From the NCBI RefSeq assembly GCF_014698335.1, contig NZ_JACJSV010000005.1:48414-112413 (forward strand): a stretch of 64,000 bases of DNA, read 5' to 3'. The DNA is from Microcystis viridis FACHB-1342. GTDB lineage: Bacteria; Cyanobacteriota; Cyanobacteriia; Cyanobacteriales; Microcystaceae. Each line of letters opens with the position of its first letter. Positions within the stretch are counted from its first letter, which is position 1. A model generated the notes under the pieces. The model did no database searches. It saw only the letters and a list, made by a program, of their open reading frames with translations, and was not told the origin of the DNA. The position numbers were made by a program, and so were the translations under genes. Below are positions 53,742 to 60,691 of the stretch, piece after piece.

Positions 53742-53778
53742 AATCTCCTAGCAAAAAATCAACCTAAACAGCCTACCT

Positions 53779-54804
53779 ATGATCATCAGAACCAAAGCTC
53801 CTTTAAGATTAGGTTTAGGTGGTGGTGGTACCGATGTGGAGCCCTACTGTAGTCTTTATGGGGGTTACGTTCTCAACGCTACTATCGATCTCTATGCCTA
53901 CTGTACAGTCACGGAAATTACTGACAAACAAGTCATTTTTGTTGCCGCCGATCGAGGAGAACAACAAATAGAAACCCTCCAGTTTCCTCTCCCCTATAAC
54001 GGCGTTCTCGATCTGCATAAAGCGGTCTATAATCGTTTGATTAAAGACTTTAATCAAGGGCAACCTTTGCCGCTGCAAATCACTACCTTTTCCGATGCGC
54101 CGGCTGGTTCGGGATTAGGTTCTTCTTCTACCCTAGCGGTAGCCATGGTTAAAGCCTTTGTGGAACTGTTAAAATTACCCCTAGGTGAGTATGATATCGC
54201 CCATTTAGCCTACGAGATCGAACGAATTGATCTAAGCTGGTTAGGGGGCAAACAGGATCAGTACGCTGCCACTTTTGGCGGTTTTAATTTTATGGAATTT
54301 TATGAACAAGATCGAGTCATAGTTAATCCTTTGCGGATTAAAAATTGGGTGATCAATGAATTGGAAGTCTCTCTGATCCTCTACTATACAGGCATTTCTC
54401 GCTACTCATCTCAAGTAATTGAGGATCAAATTCAGAATGTCCAAGAAAAAAATGAACAAGCGATCGCCGCTACCCATCAACTCAAAAAAGAGGCAATTCT
54501 CTTTAAAGAAGCACTGCTTAAATCAGATTTTATGGGGATAGCAGAAATTCTGAGAACTTCTTGGGAAGCGAAAAAGAAATTATCCAAATTAATTAGTAAT
54601 CCGCAGATTGATCGCATTTATCGGGTAGCTAGGGAAACCGGGGCCTATTCAGGCAAAATATCAGGAGCTGGTGGCGGTGGTTTTATTATCTTTATGGTCG
54701 ATCCTACCAAGAAAATCGAAGTAATAAAAGCTTTGAAATCAGAAGGAGGCCAAGTGATTAATTTTCATTTTACCAAATACGGAACCCAAGCATGGACATT
54801 ATAG
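53779..54804 (+). CDS. hddA: D-glycero-alpha-D-manno-heptose 7-phosphate kinase
   Basis: 341 residues of the GHMP kinase superfamily. The start is [21 protein letters not shown]; the nucleotide loop is [18 protein letters not shown] at about residue 110, and [17 protein letters not shown] is the third conserved motif. It phosphorylates the 1-position of D-glycero-alpha-D-manno-heptose 7-phosphate, the committed step to the GDP-heptose branch. It lies between gmhA and hddC. Confidence 0.9.
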   Translation: MIIRTKAPLRLGLGGGGTDVEPYCSLYGGYVLNATIDLYAYCTVTEITDKQVIFVAADRGEQQIETLQFPLPYNGVLDLHKAVYNRLIKDFNQGQPLPLQITTFSDAPAGSGLGSSSTLAVAMVKAFVELLKLPLGEYDIAHLAYEIERIDLSWLGGKQDQYAATFGGFNFMEFYEQDRVIVNPLRIKNWVINELEVSLILYYTGISRYSSQVIEDQIQNVQEKNEQAIAATHQLKKEAILFKEALLKSDFMGIAEILRTSWEAKKKLSKLISNPQIDRIYRVARETGAYSGKISGAGGGGFIIFMVDPTKKIEVIKALKSEGGQVINFHFTKYGTQAWTL

Positions 54805-54896
54805 CAAACCAAGCATCAACGGGGAAGGATTATCCCTGTAACCCTAAAAATAGTTTTTAAAAGATTGGCAATAATTCAAATTTTTGAGGTGTATCT

Positions 54897-55613
54897 ATGG
54901 ATGTAATTATTCTGGCGGGTGGGTTAGGAACTAGGTTGCGATCAGTCATCAACAGTTTACCAAAACCTATGGCTCCCGTTGCCGACAGGCCTTTTTTAGA
55001 ATATCTATTAGATTACCTAATCTCTCAAAAAATTACCAACAAATTTTTAGTTTCTGTGGGCTATGAACATCAGAAAATTATCGATCATTTTGGTTATAAA
55101 TACAAGGAATACGAGCTAACTTATTTGATAGAAGATACACCCTTGAGAACTGGAGGAGCAATCCGGTTGGCACTCAATAAAATTGAAACCGAACAAGCAT
55201 TAATTGTTAACGGAGATACCTTGTTTAATGTCAATTTATCCGCCTTAATTAATTTACATAGTCAAAAGAAATCCCTGATAACTGTTGCTCTGAAGCCCCT
55301 AACTGACTTTGATCGTTATAATAATGTTCTGCTAGACGATGACCAAAAAATTATCGGGTTTGAATCCAAAAAATATCAAGATAAGGGCTATATTAATGGC
55401 GGCATATATTGTGCAGGGAAAAACATATTATCCAGCTTTGATCTGCCATCAAAATTTTCTTTTGAGGACGACTTTCTCAAAGTTTATACCGAGAAAATTC
55501 CCATGTATGGCTTGATTTCTGACGAATATTTTATTGACATAGGCATTCCCCAAGATTACGAAAAAAGTCAGATTGAATTACCTGAACTTTTTAATTTCCG
55601 AAATCAGGTTTAA
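54897..55613 (+). CDS. hddC: D-glycero-alpha-D-manno-heptose 1-phosphate guanylyltransferase
   Basis: 238 residues of the nucleotidyltransferase family: IILAGGLGTRLRSVI and LPKPMAPVADRPFLEY near the N-terminus, and IVNGDTLFNVNLSAL with the metal-binding Asp. It makes GDP-D-glycero-alpha-D-manno-heptose. The C-terminus after DYEKSQIELPELF differs from the copied tail at 57645-57735 (DYNKSQQELPSLI), suggesting that the 3' end has been rewritten. It overlaps a convergent glycosyltransferase gene by 23 nt. Confidence 0.85.
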   Translation: MDVIILAGGLGTRLRSVINSLPKPMAPVADRPFLEYLLDYLISQKITNKFLVSVGYEHQKIIDHFGYKYKEYELTYLIEDTPLRTGGAIRLALNKIETEQALIVNGDTLFNVNLSALINLHSQKKSLITVALKPLTDFDRYNNVLLDDDQKIIGFESKKYQDKGYINGGIYCAGKNILSSFDLPSKFSFEDDFLKVYTEKIPMYGLISDEYFIDIGIPQDYEKSQIELPELFNFRNQV

Positions 55614-56649
55614 CCTCAGGATTAAAATACGAACCGTAAAACTTGGCGACTTTGATCAAATTATGGTCTTGATACCATCTGTGAGCGTTGTCAGCAATTT
55701 GCTGAAGTTGACTCAAATCGAGACTAGACAGATTTTCATCAGCTACTAAATAATGTTTATTATTTTCTACTCCATCCGCTTCAGAAGGGTTATAGTCTGT
55801 TAGAACTGGAACCAAACCGTGGGCGGCATAGGCGGCAAAGACAGTGGATTTGCCTAAATCTTTTGGAAAATGGCTATAATCCAGAACCCCCCCCCGTGAA
55901 GTTAACATCAATTCACTAACAACCTGATTAGACTGAAATCCCATAGGGACTATCTCTATTCCTTTGAATTGACCTTCTGTGGTACTCAAATCACAGGGAT
56001 AACCAACATCATAAATGCGTTCAATGCCTAAAGCTCGACAGGCTTTTAGGAGGTTTTTACTGAATTTTGTATAAACTAGGGGACGAGTGTACTTGGAACC
56101 GAAAACAATAAAGTAGGGTGGGCGTTCCTTGAGAGGAAGAATACATTGAGGTTCACCCATAGTAGAAAAATTTGGTAAGCAAATAACTTCGGTTTTTCCA
56201 GTCAATCGTGAAACTATATTTTTAATTCTGGAAGTAGTAGTCACGATTAAATCAGCTAATCTGAAGATTTGATAAGAAGTTATTAAAAATCTGAAAGCGG
56301 GGAAAATTATCCCTTTTCTTGTGTAAGTTGCGTTGAACTCATGGACTAGGATAATTAATTTAAAGTCTCTAGTTCTTGTGAGATTTTGTAATACTCTCAA
56401 GAGCCAATCGGGAACATCGTAGTATCTACAGTTATAATGTAAGAGAACCCCTAAACAATCTGGAGTTATCAATGAAGACAAAACACTGGAAGCGTCCATA
56501 TTCTTGAGAGATTGATAGTCGATCAAGCGGCTTACTATACCAGTTTCCGACCTAATTGCTTCAGCTAAAGTAACGTTAAAATCTTCATGACACCTTGGAC
56601 CAATGTGTATAATTTGTTTTTGATTGATTGGTTTTGTTGTGTCAAACAT
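55591..56649 (-). CDS. GT-B-type glycosyltransferase-like protein
   Basis: 352 residues from ATG 56649 (AAGGA ribosome binding site; a start at 56661 is possible). Two Rossmann-like halves: IIHIGPRCHEDFNVTLAEAI and YSHFPKDLGKSTVFAAYAAHGLVPVLTD (the second looks like the sugar-nucleotide half with a conserved Ser/Glu). No decisive family motif is seen, so the enzyme is only probable. It lies convergent with hddC and beside the IS30 debris, and looks like an insert into the heptose locus. Confidence 0.6.
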   Translation of the reverse strand: MFDTTKPINQKQIIHIGPRCHEDFNVTLAEAIRSETGIVSRLIDYQSLKNMDASSVLSSLITPDCLGVLLHYNCRYYDVPDWLLRVLQNLTRTRDFKLIILVHEFNATYTRKGIIFPAFRFLITSYQIFRLADLIVTTTSRIKNIVSRLTGKTEVICLPNFSTMGEPQCILPLKERPPYFIVFGSKYTRPLVYTKFSKNLLKACRALGIERIYDVGYPCDLSTTEGQFKGIEIVPMGFQSNQVVSELMLTSRGGVLDYSHFPKDLGKSTVFAAYAAHGLVPVLTDYNPSEADGVENNKHYLVADENLSSLDLSQLQQIADNAHRWYQDHNLIKVAKFYGSYFNPEVKPDFGN

Positions 56650-56787
56650 AGATTCCTTCACTCAAGCAAAATTCTAGATGTTTTTGTAAACATGATACCA
56701 AAAAACTTTGTGAGTCAGTGACTGTTTGAGCATTTGCCCGTAGCGACGAGCCAAACAAGGGCTAACTCAAGTTTGAAGTGTACGAGT

Positions 56788-56950
56788 ACCTGTCTGACTA
56801 AAGAATACCTCAGACGGAGTGCTATAGTCAAGGGCTTTTCGCAGTCGATGGTTGATTAAGTCCGTCGCTTGGTCTACCTGAGTTTGTTTGATGATGAGAG
56901 AAATTTGTCCCTTTCGGGAAAAACTGCCGCATGAGATCGTTGGTGTGTTC
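56788..56950 (-). pseudogene. C-terminal fragment of an IS30-family transposase
   Basis: The minus strand encodes a peptide like NTPTISCGSFSRKGQ, then QVDQATDLINHRLRKALDYSTPSEVFF, resembling the end of IS30 transposases (LNNRPRKTLGYKTPNEVF). Frame and sequence are degenerate. A MITE (56954-57090) separates it from the rest of the element. Confidence 0.7.
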
Positions 56951-56953
56951 TTT

Positions 56954-57090
56954 AGACCTCTTGCATAAATCCGAAAACAAACGATAGAAACAATAATGGG
57001 AGGGACTTTCAGTTAATTATTTATTAGTAGTTGATAATCTTCAAAAATGTTGCTGTACAAGGATCGACTTAAGACTTTTGCAAGAGGTCT
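56954..57090. mobile_element. MITE-like element of 137 nt inside IS30 debris
   Basis: AGACCTCTTGCA (56954-56965) and TGCAAGAGGTCT (57079-57090) are exact terminal inverted repeats of 12 nt. The inner part has no gene. It separates the IS30 C-terminal remnant from an unidentified fragment. Confidence 0.65.
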
Positions 57091-57337
57091 TTTCAGTCCT
57101 CGCTCCCAAAAATGATAAAGATTGGCAAAATAACATTAGACCTCAACCTAATATTATCTCAAGACCCAAAGTCTTTCTAGTTAAGGAATCTACCCGAATA
57201 AAAATTATTTTAATTGCCGCATATTTTTTCAGTGAAATTGAATTAGCAACGATAGATATACATTCCAGCCATCGAACCATTCGGTTAGTACGCAGACCAA
57301 AAGCAAGCTATGACTGGGTTATAATTTTTGGAGATGT
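57091..57337 (+). other. Unidentified fragment within mobile-element debris
   Basis: About 250 nt that read on the plus strand as an open frame (SVLAPKNDKDWQNN, then KIILIAAYFFSEIELATI and ASYDWVIIFGDVYS) with no recognisable start or full domain. It may be part of a gene broken by the MITE and IS30 insertion. I cannot name it. Confidence 0.4.
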
Positions 57338-57640
57338 CTATTCAACCCCTAAGCCAGCCGCCTGCTCGTACCCACTAAACTCCTGGCCATTATCGAAGGT
57401 GAAAGTCTTGAGATGAGAGGCTGGTAGGCCCGCAAAAGCCACTTCAGTGGTGCTATTGAGTTCGGCGGTAGTCTGAGTCTTCATGACTCGTGCCACTAAA
57501 AACTTGGAGGTTTTATCTACATAGATAGGTAGCGATCGCCCCGAGATGGTTGCCCCCGATGATTGTATCTCCTTCCCAATGACCAATCTCAGTTTTTTCT
57601 TCAGCAATCGCTGGTCGATCCTCAATTCCGACTCGGTTGT
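57338..57640 (-). pseudogene. N-terminal and central fragment of an IS30-family transposase
   Basis: On the minus strand, a DDE-type core is visible: EIGHWEGDTIIG in one frame, then YVDKTSKFLVARVMK and LKTFTFDNGQEFSGYEQ (the second catalytic Asp and a Glu of the DDE triad) in another. A frameshift separates the two parts, and the element is cut off by the unidentified fragment. The 5' end abuts a copied tail of hddC. Confidence 0.82.
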
Positions 57641-57644
57641 ATGC

Positions 57645-57735
57645 CTTGATTTCTGACGAATATTTTATTGACATAGGCATTCCCCAAGATTACAATAAGA
57701 GTCAACAAGAATTACCATCTCTCATCTGAAAAGTA
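57645..57735 (+). pseudogene. Duplicated 3' end of hddC
   Basis: 49 nt (57645-57693) are identical to 55511-55559 within hddC. The reading frame then continues as DYNKSQQELPSLI and a stop, diverging from the tail of the intact gene. The fragment has no start and is separated from the gene by the glycosyltransferase gene and the IS30 debris. It may be the original tail. Confidence 0.85.
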
Positions 57736-57821
57736 TTTTTTTGAGAGAGTCTTGGTAGTCACCTAAGTTCAGCAAATTTATGTTTGTATCGTCAAATTAT
57801 TTCTAAATAAATTCACCAGAG

Positions 57822-58745
57822 ATGCTTGCTAGTTTCAATCAACCGATATTATCTATTGTTAGCCCGACCATCGGAAATTTTTCCGGATATTGGTTGCAAC
57901 AACTTTTATCCGTACAGGGAAACGTAGAATTTATCTTAGTTTACCCTCCTGGCGCAACTGCAGCCTTCATAGCTGACCCACGAGTAAAAATTTTATACAG
58001 TCTCTACAAAGGAGAAACACCTCAAAGAGCCTTCGGTTTAATGAACGCCACCGGTCAGTATATACTGGCTTTAGATGATGATGACTTCGTGCATCCGGAT
58101 GTTGTATCTCTAACTCTTGAATACTTTGAGAAATTTCCTCAGAGTTGGATGCTGCGTTTGTTTAAAGAAAAAATAAACTACTTAGATGAAGAAAAAATTA
58201 AAAGACCTTGGCAGCAATTGCCATCTCTTGAGCAACTTAGGATTGCCAGAAAAAGAGAAGATTCCTATCAGGATTTGATAGAGGTTCCCATTGCTCCTCT
58301 AGAAAATCATTTTGATATAAAAGTTGCTCTCTGGCCCTACGCTAAGAGAAAAGACATTCATGGAAGTCATGTGGAACCTTTTAATAATACCATTTGGAAA
58401 AGTCCAGCAGTTAAAGAAGCTCTCACAGAAATGTTTCAAGGGACAAGAATGGCGGAACTTTTAACTTGGTTGCCTCTTTGGGGATTAGATAGGGCAATCG
58501 GACTATATATTCAAGCTAAATTTTTTCAAACAGGTGCTTGTATTGGTCATTGGATGCCCGAACCTGGTCAAATCAGATATATTGTTAGGCCTTATTCCTT
58601 AAAAACAGTGCGATTGTTAGTGTTGGTAGAGATGTTGTTAGTGAAACAATTTCCCCAGTATGGCTACTTTTGGAATCTATTTTTTGAAGAATTTTACAAC
58701 GGTGTGAAAATTAAAATTAGGCAAATATTTAAAAAGCTAAATTAA
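57822..58745 (+). CDS. Family-2-like glycosyltransferase, paralogue A
   Basis: 307 residues. GT-A-type core: ILSIVSPTIGNFSGYWLQQLL, the strand EFILVYPPGA and an acidic metal site in ILALDDDDFVHPDVV (~residue 85). Large central and C-terminal parts (FDIKVALWPYAKRKDIHGSHVEPFNN; AKFFQTGACIGHWMPEPGQIRY) are shared with paralogue B at 58818-59756. It probably transfers a sugar to a surface glycan, but the group is unlabelled in my memory. The two genes end toward each other. Confidence 0.68.
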   Translation: MLASFNQPILSIVSPTIGNFSGYWLQQLLSVQGNVEFILVYPPGATAAFIADPRVKILYSLYKGETPQRAFGLMNATGQYILALDDDDFVHPDVVSLTLEYFEKFPQSWMLRLFKEKINYLDEEKIKRPWQQLPSLEQLRIARKREDSYQDLIEVPIAPLENHFDIKVALWPYAKRKDIHGSHVEPFNNTIWKSPAVKEALTEMFQGTRMAELLTWLPLWGLDRAIGLYIQAKFFQTGACIGHWMPEPGQIRYIVRPYSLKTVRLLVLVEMLLVKQFPQYGYFWNLFFEEFYNGVKIKIRQIFKKLN

Positions 58746-58817
58746 GGTTAACAGCTAAAAAATAGGAAGCAAGTCTTAATACTTACTTCCTTGACAGATT
58801 ACAGATAGACTGATATT

Positions 58818-59756
58818 TCATACCTCTTTACCCAAGCGAGAACGAATAAAGATTCGCGGCACATTTAAGATGTTGGGAATAACGAGATTCCACATATATC
58901 CGTACTGGGGAAAACGTCTGATTAAGTAAAGTTCAGAAAGTACACCATAACGATTAAATCGTATGTATTCAGGTGGATTATTTTCAATACGAATTTGTTC
59001 TGGCATCGGTAAGAGATGACCAATAATTTTGCCTTTTCCTTGCTCAAAAAACTTCGCTTGTATAGCTAGTCCCAAAACTCGATCAAGACACCAAAAGGGA
59101 ATATACTTAAACGGACCCATAAAAGGCATTAACCCCACCAGATCCTTCAGGGTTTCCTGTGCTATAGAAGTTTTCCAAACCTTCTTGTCAAAATTCTCTG
59201 TATGCGGACCTCGATGATCTCTTCTTCCTCTAAAAATACACATTACGTCAAATTTATTATCGATAGGAGTAATGGGAATTTCCAATAGGTAGTTGCCTTG
59301 TTCGTATAGCTTAGAGTTACCTTGAGACCTACCACAAACTTCTAGTTTTTCGATCAGTTTTGGTGAAAGCCAAGGAGCTTCTAGAATTTCTTTTTTACCA
59401 AATTCAACATCTTTCCGGCTAAGTCTCATGACCCAACTATCAGGAAATCGGGAAAAGTATTGACGGCTAATTTCTGAAATGTCGGGATTGATATACTCAT
59501 CACAATTAATTGTCAATGTATAGGGAGCGGTAGCATTGATCAAACCTGTGGCACGTTGAATAATTTCTCCCCGCAAGGGACTGACTATTTGCTGTACCCT
59601 AGGGTCGGAAGTGGGATACTTAGGGGCTCCCGGTGGATGAACCAAGATAAATTCTACTTCTCCCTTGACCTCGGTCAGCGCATTAAACCAGTGGTCAGCG
59701 AATCCTTCTCTAGTGGGAATAACAATTGATAGGCTTGGTGTTGACACCTTGTCCAT
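58818..59756 (-). CDS. Family-2-like glycosyltransferase, paralogue B
   Basis: 312 residues, homologous over its length to paralogue A (LSIVIPTREGFADHWFNAL, EFILVHPPGAP, WCLDRVLGLAIQAKFFEQG, IIGHLLPMPEQIR). The metal-site strand reads TLTINCDEYINPD in place of the DDDD of paralogue A, so catalysis or cofactor may differ. It is convergent with A and separated by only 72 nt, so this is an inverted duplicate pair. Confidence 0.68.
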   Translation of the reverse strand: MDKVSTPSLSIVIPTREGFADHWFNALTEVKGEVEFILVHPPGAPKYPTSDPRVQQIVSPLRGEIIQRATGLINATAPYTLTINCDEYINPDISEISRQYFSRFPDSWVMRLSRKDVEFGKKEILEAPWLSPKLIEKLEVCGRSQGNSKLYEQGNYLLEIPITPIDNKFDVMCIFRGRRDHRGPHTENFDKKVWKTSIAQETLKDLVGLMPFMGPFKYIPFWCLDRVLGLAIQAKFFEQGKGKIIGHLLPMPEQIRIENNPPEYIRFNRYGVLSELYLIRRFPQYGYMWNLVIPNILNVPRIFIRSRLGKEV

Positions 59757-60082
59757 GATAAAAAAATTTTTTCTCTATTTTTTGATGCCATTGTATCATA
59801 GTTCTCTGGCAACAAGGAAAATTTCTGGAAGATCAGAAGGCTGAGAGATCAAGAGTGGGAATTCAAGAAAAATAAAATCGATATTCAACTTGTTTACCAT
59901 CCTAAAAACTGATTTCTAGGTTTTTTAACCCACATTCCGCACCTTCAACTGTCACATAAGCTGTCCCCCTCCAGAGACTTGAGTAAAAATACTTAGCTGG
60001 TGAAGGTTTTCTCGGCACCAGCTAGGGGGGTCTTGAAACCCCTAATTATGAAAAAATAGGAATTGTTGGAAAACTGAGGCGA
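59757..60082. other. Intergenic region with a hairpin before a transposase fragment
   Basis: The gap holds AT-rich sequence and, at 59994-60024, an exact 9-bp inverted repeat (TAGCTGGTG and CACCAGCTA) ahead of the transposase fragment. It may be an end of that element. No gene is visible. Confidence 0.5.
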
Positions 60083-60330
60083 GTGGACTGTTCGACCAGG
60101 AATCAATCAACAGAAATTGAAGTCAAAAATCTAGACCATCTGGGATTAGTAGCCGGAATTATCGATGAAATAGGAATCGTTGAAATTATCAACGAACAAG
60201 TCTCAATTGAGCGAGGAGAAATTGTCACAGCGGGGCAAGTCGTCAAAGCAATTATCCTGAACGGATTGGGATTTGTCTCCCGGGCCTTGTATTTATTTCC
60301 TCAATTTTTTGAAGATAAAGCAACCGAACA
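60083..60330 (+). pseudogene. N-terminal fragment of an IS1634-type (DUF4277) transposase
   Basis: About 83 residues with the DUF4277 pattern: EVKNLDHLGLVAGIIDEIGIV, then VSIERGEIVTAGQVVKAI and LYLFPQFFEDKATEH. The frame then runs into a REP-like repeat (60331-60346) and the DGR reverse-transcriptase fragment on the opposite strand, so the catalytic region is missing. It is an immobile remnant. Confidence 0.78.
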
Positions 60331-60340
60331 TCGCTACGCG

Positions 60341-60511
60341 AGATCGTTCTACATCTTGCCATTCAATTGTACCGATCGCATAATCTTGTTGCAATCGTCT
60401 GAGTCTTCTCCTACCCCGATGAAGGTTACTATTCCTGACGCGAACTCGGTCGGGTAGAATACGAAAACCGAGGAAACTAGCACCGTATTTAGTGGCAAAA
60501 AGTTGACTTTT
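60341..60511 (-). pseudogene. C-terminal fragment of a DGR-type reverse transcriptase
   Basis: The minus strand reads KSQLFATKYGASFLGFRIL, then PDRVRVRNSNLHRGRRRLRRL and QQDYAIGTIEWQDVERS. FLGFR and the basic NLHRGRRRLRRL run are typical of the thumb/C-terminal part of reverse transcriptases of DGRs and their relatives. The catalytic YxDD and the N-terminal ~250 residues are missing. REP-like repeats sit at both ends (60331-60346 and 60512-60539), so the cassette seems to have been deleted by recombination. It lies downstream of the variable region of the metacaspase gene on the same strand. Confidence 0.78.
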
Positions 60512-60539
60512 GGTCGCAACGCGCTCGCTACGCGAGATC
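60512..60539. repeat. REP-like palindromic repeat, copy 2
   Basis: Identical over 28 nt to 4391-4418. It lies at the deletion end of the reverse-transcriptase remnant. A partial copy (16 nt) lies at 60331-60346 at the other end. Confidence 0.7.
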
Positions 60540-60613
60540 GGGTGAATTTTCAGCTAATTCTTTGATTGCCTTAATAAAATTTAACATTAACGCCATTTTC
60601 TCAAAAAAATCGA

Positions 60614-60629
60614 CCCGCCTAAGGGCGGG
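60614..60629 (-). promoter_or_regulatory. GC-rich hairpin downstream of the variable region (candidate DGR recognition stem)
   Basis: CCCGCC (60614-60619), a 4-nt loop and GGCGGG (60624-60629) make a perfect 6-bp stem about 62 nt after the stop of the metacaspase gene. In the Bordetella phage DGR a similar GC-rich stem with a 4-nt loop follows the variable region and is needed for retrohoming. It could instead be a transcription terminator: a run of T follows on the coding strand. Confidence 0.5.
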
Positions 60630-60691
60630 AAAGAAAAGGAAAAAGAAAAAATAGGGAATGAGGGTAAAAAGGGAAAAAAAGGGAAAAAGGG

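Noticed and set aside
60541..60596. Short minus-strand frame MALMLNFIKAIKELAENSPDL
   Set aside because: Too short to identify; it runs into the REP-like repeat. I could not match it to Avd or to an RT N-terminus, so it is not called a gene.
60530..60690. Search for a DGR template repeat between the variable region and the RT fragment
   Set aside because: I read this stretch on both strands and found no sequence similar to the variable region. It is a polypurine run, the GC hairpin and a short frame starting MALMLNFIKAIKEL. A template must be elsewhere or lost.
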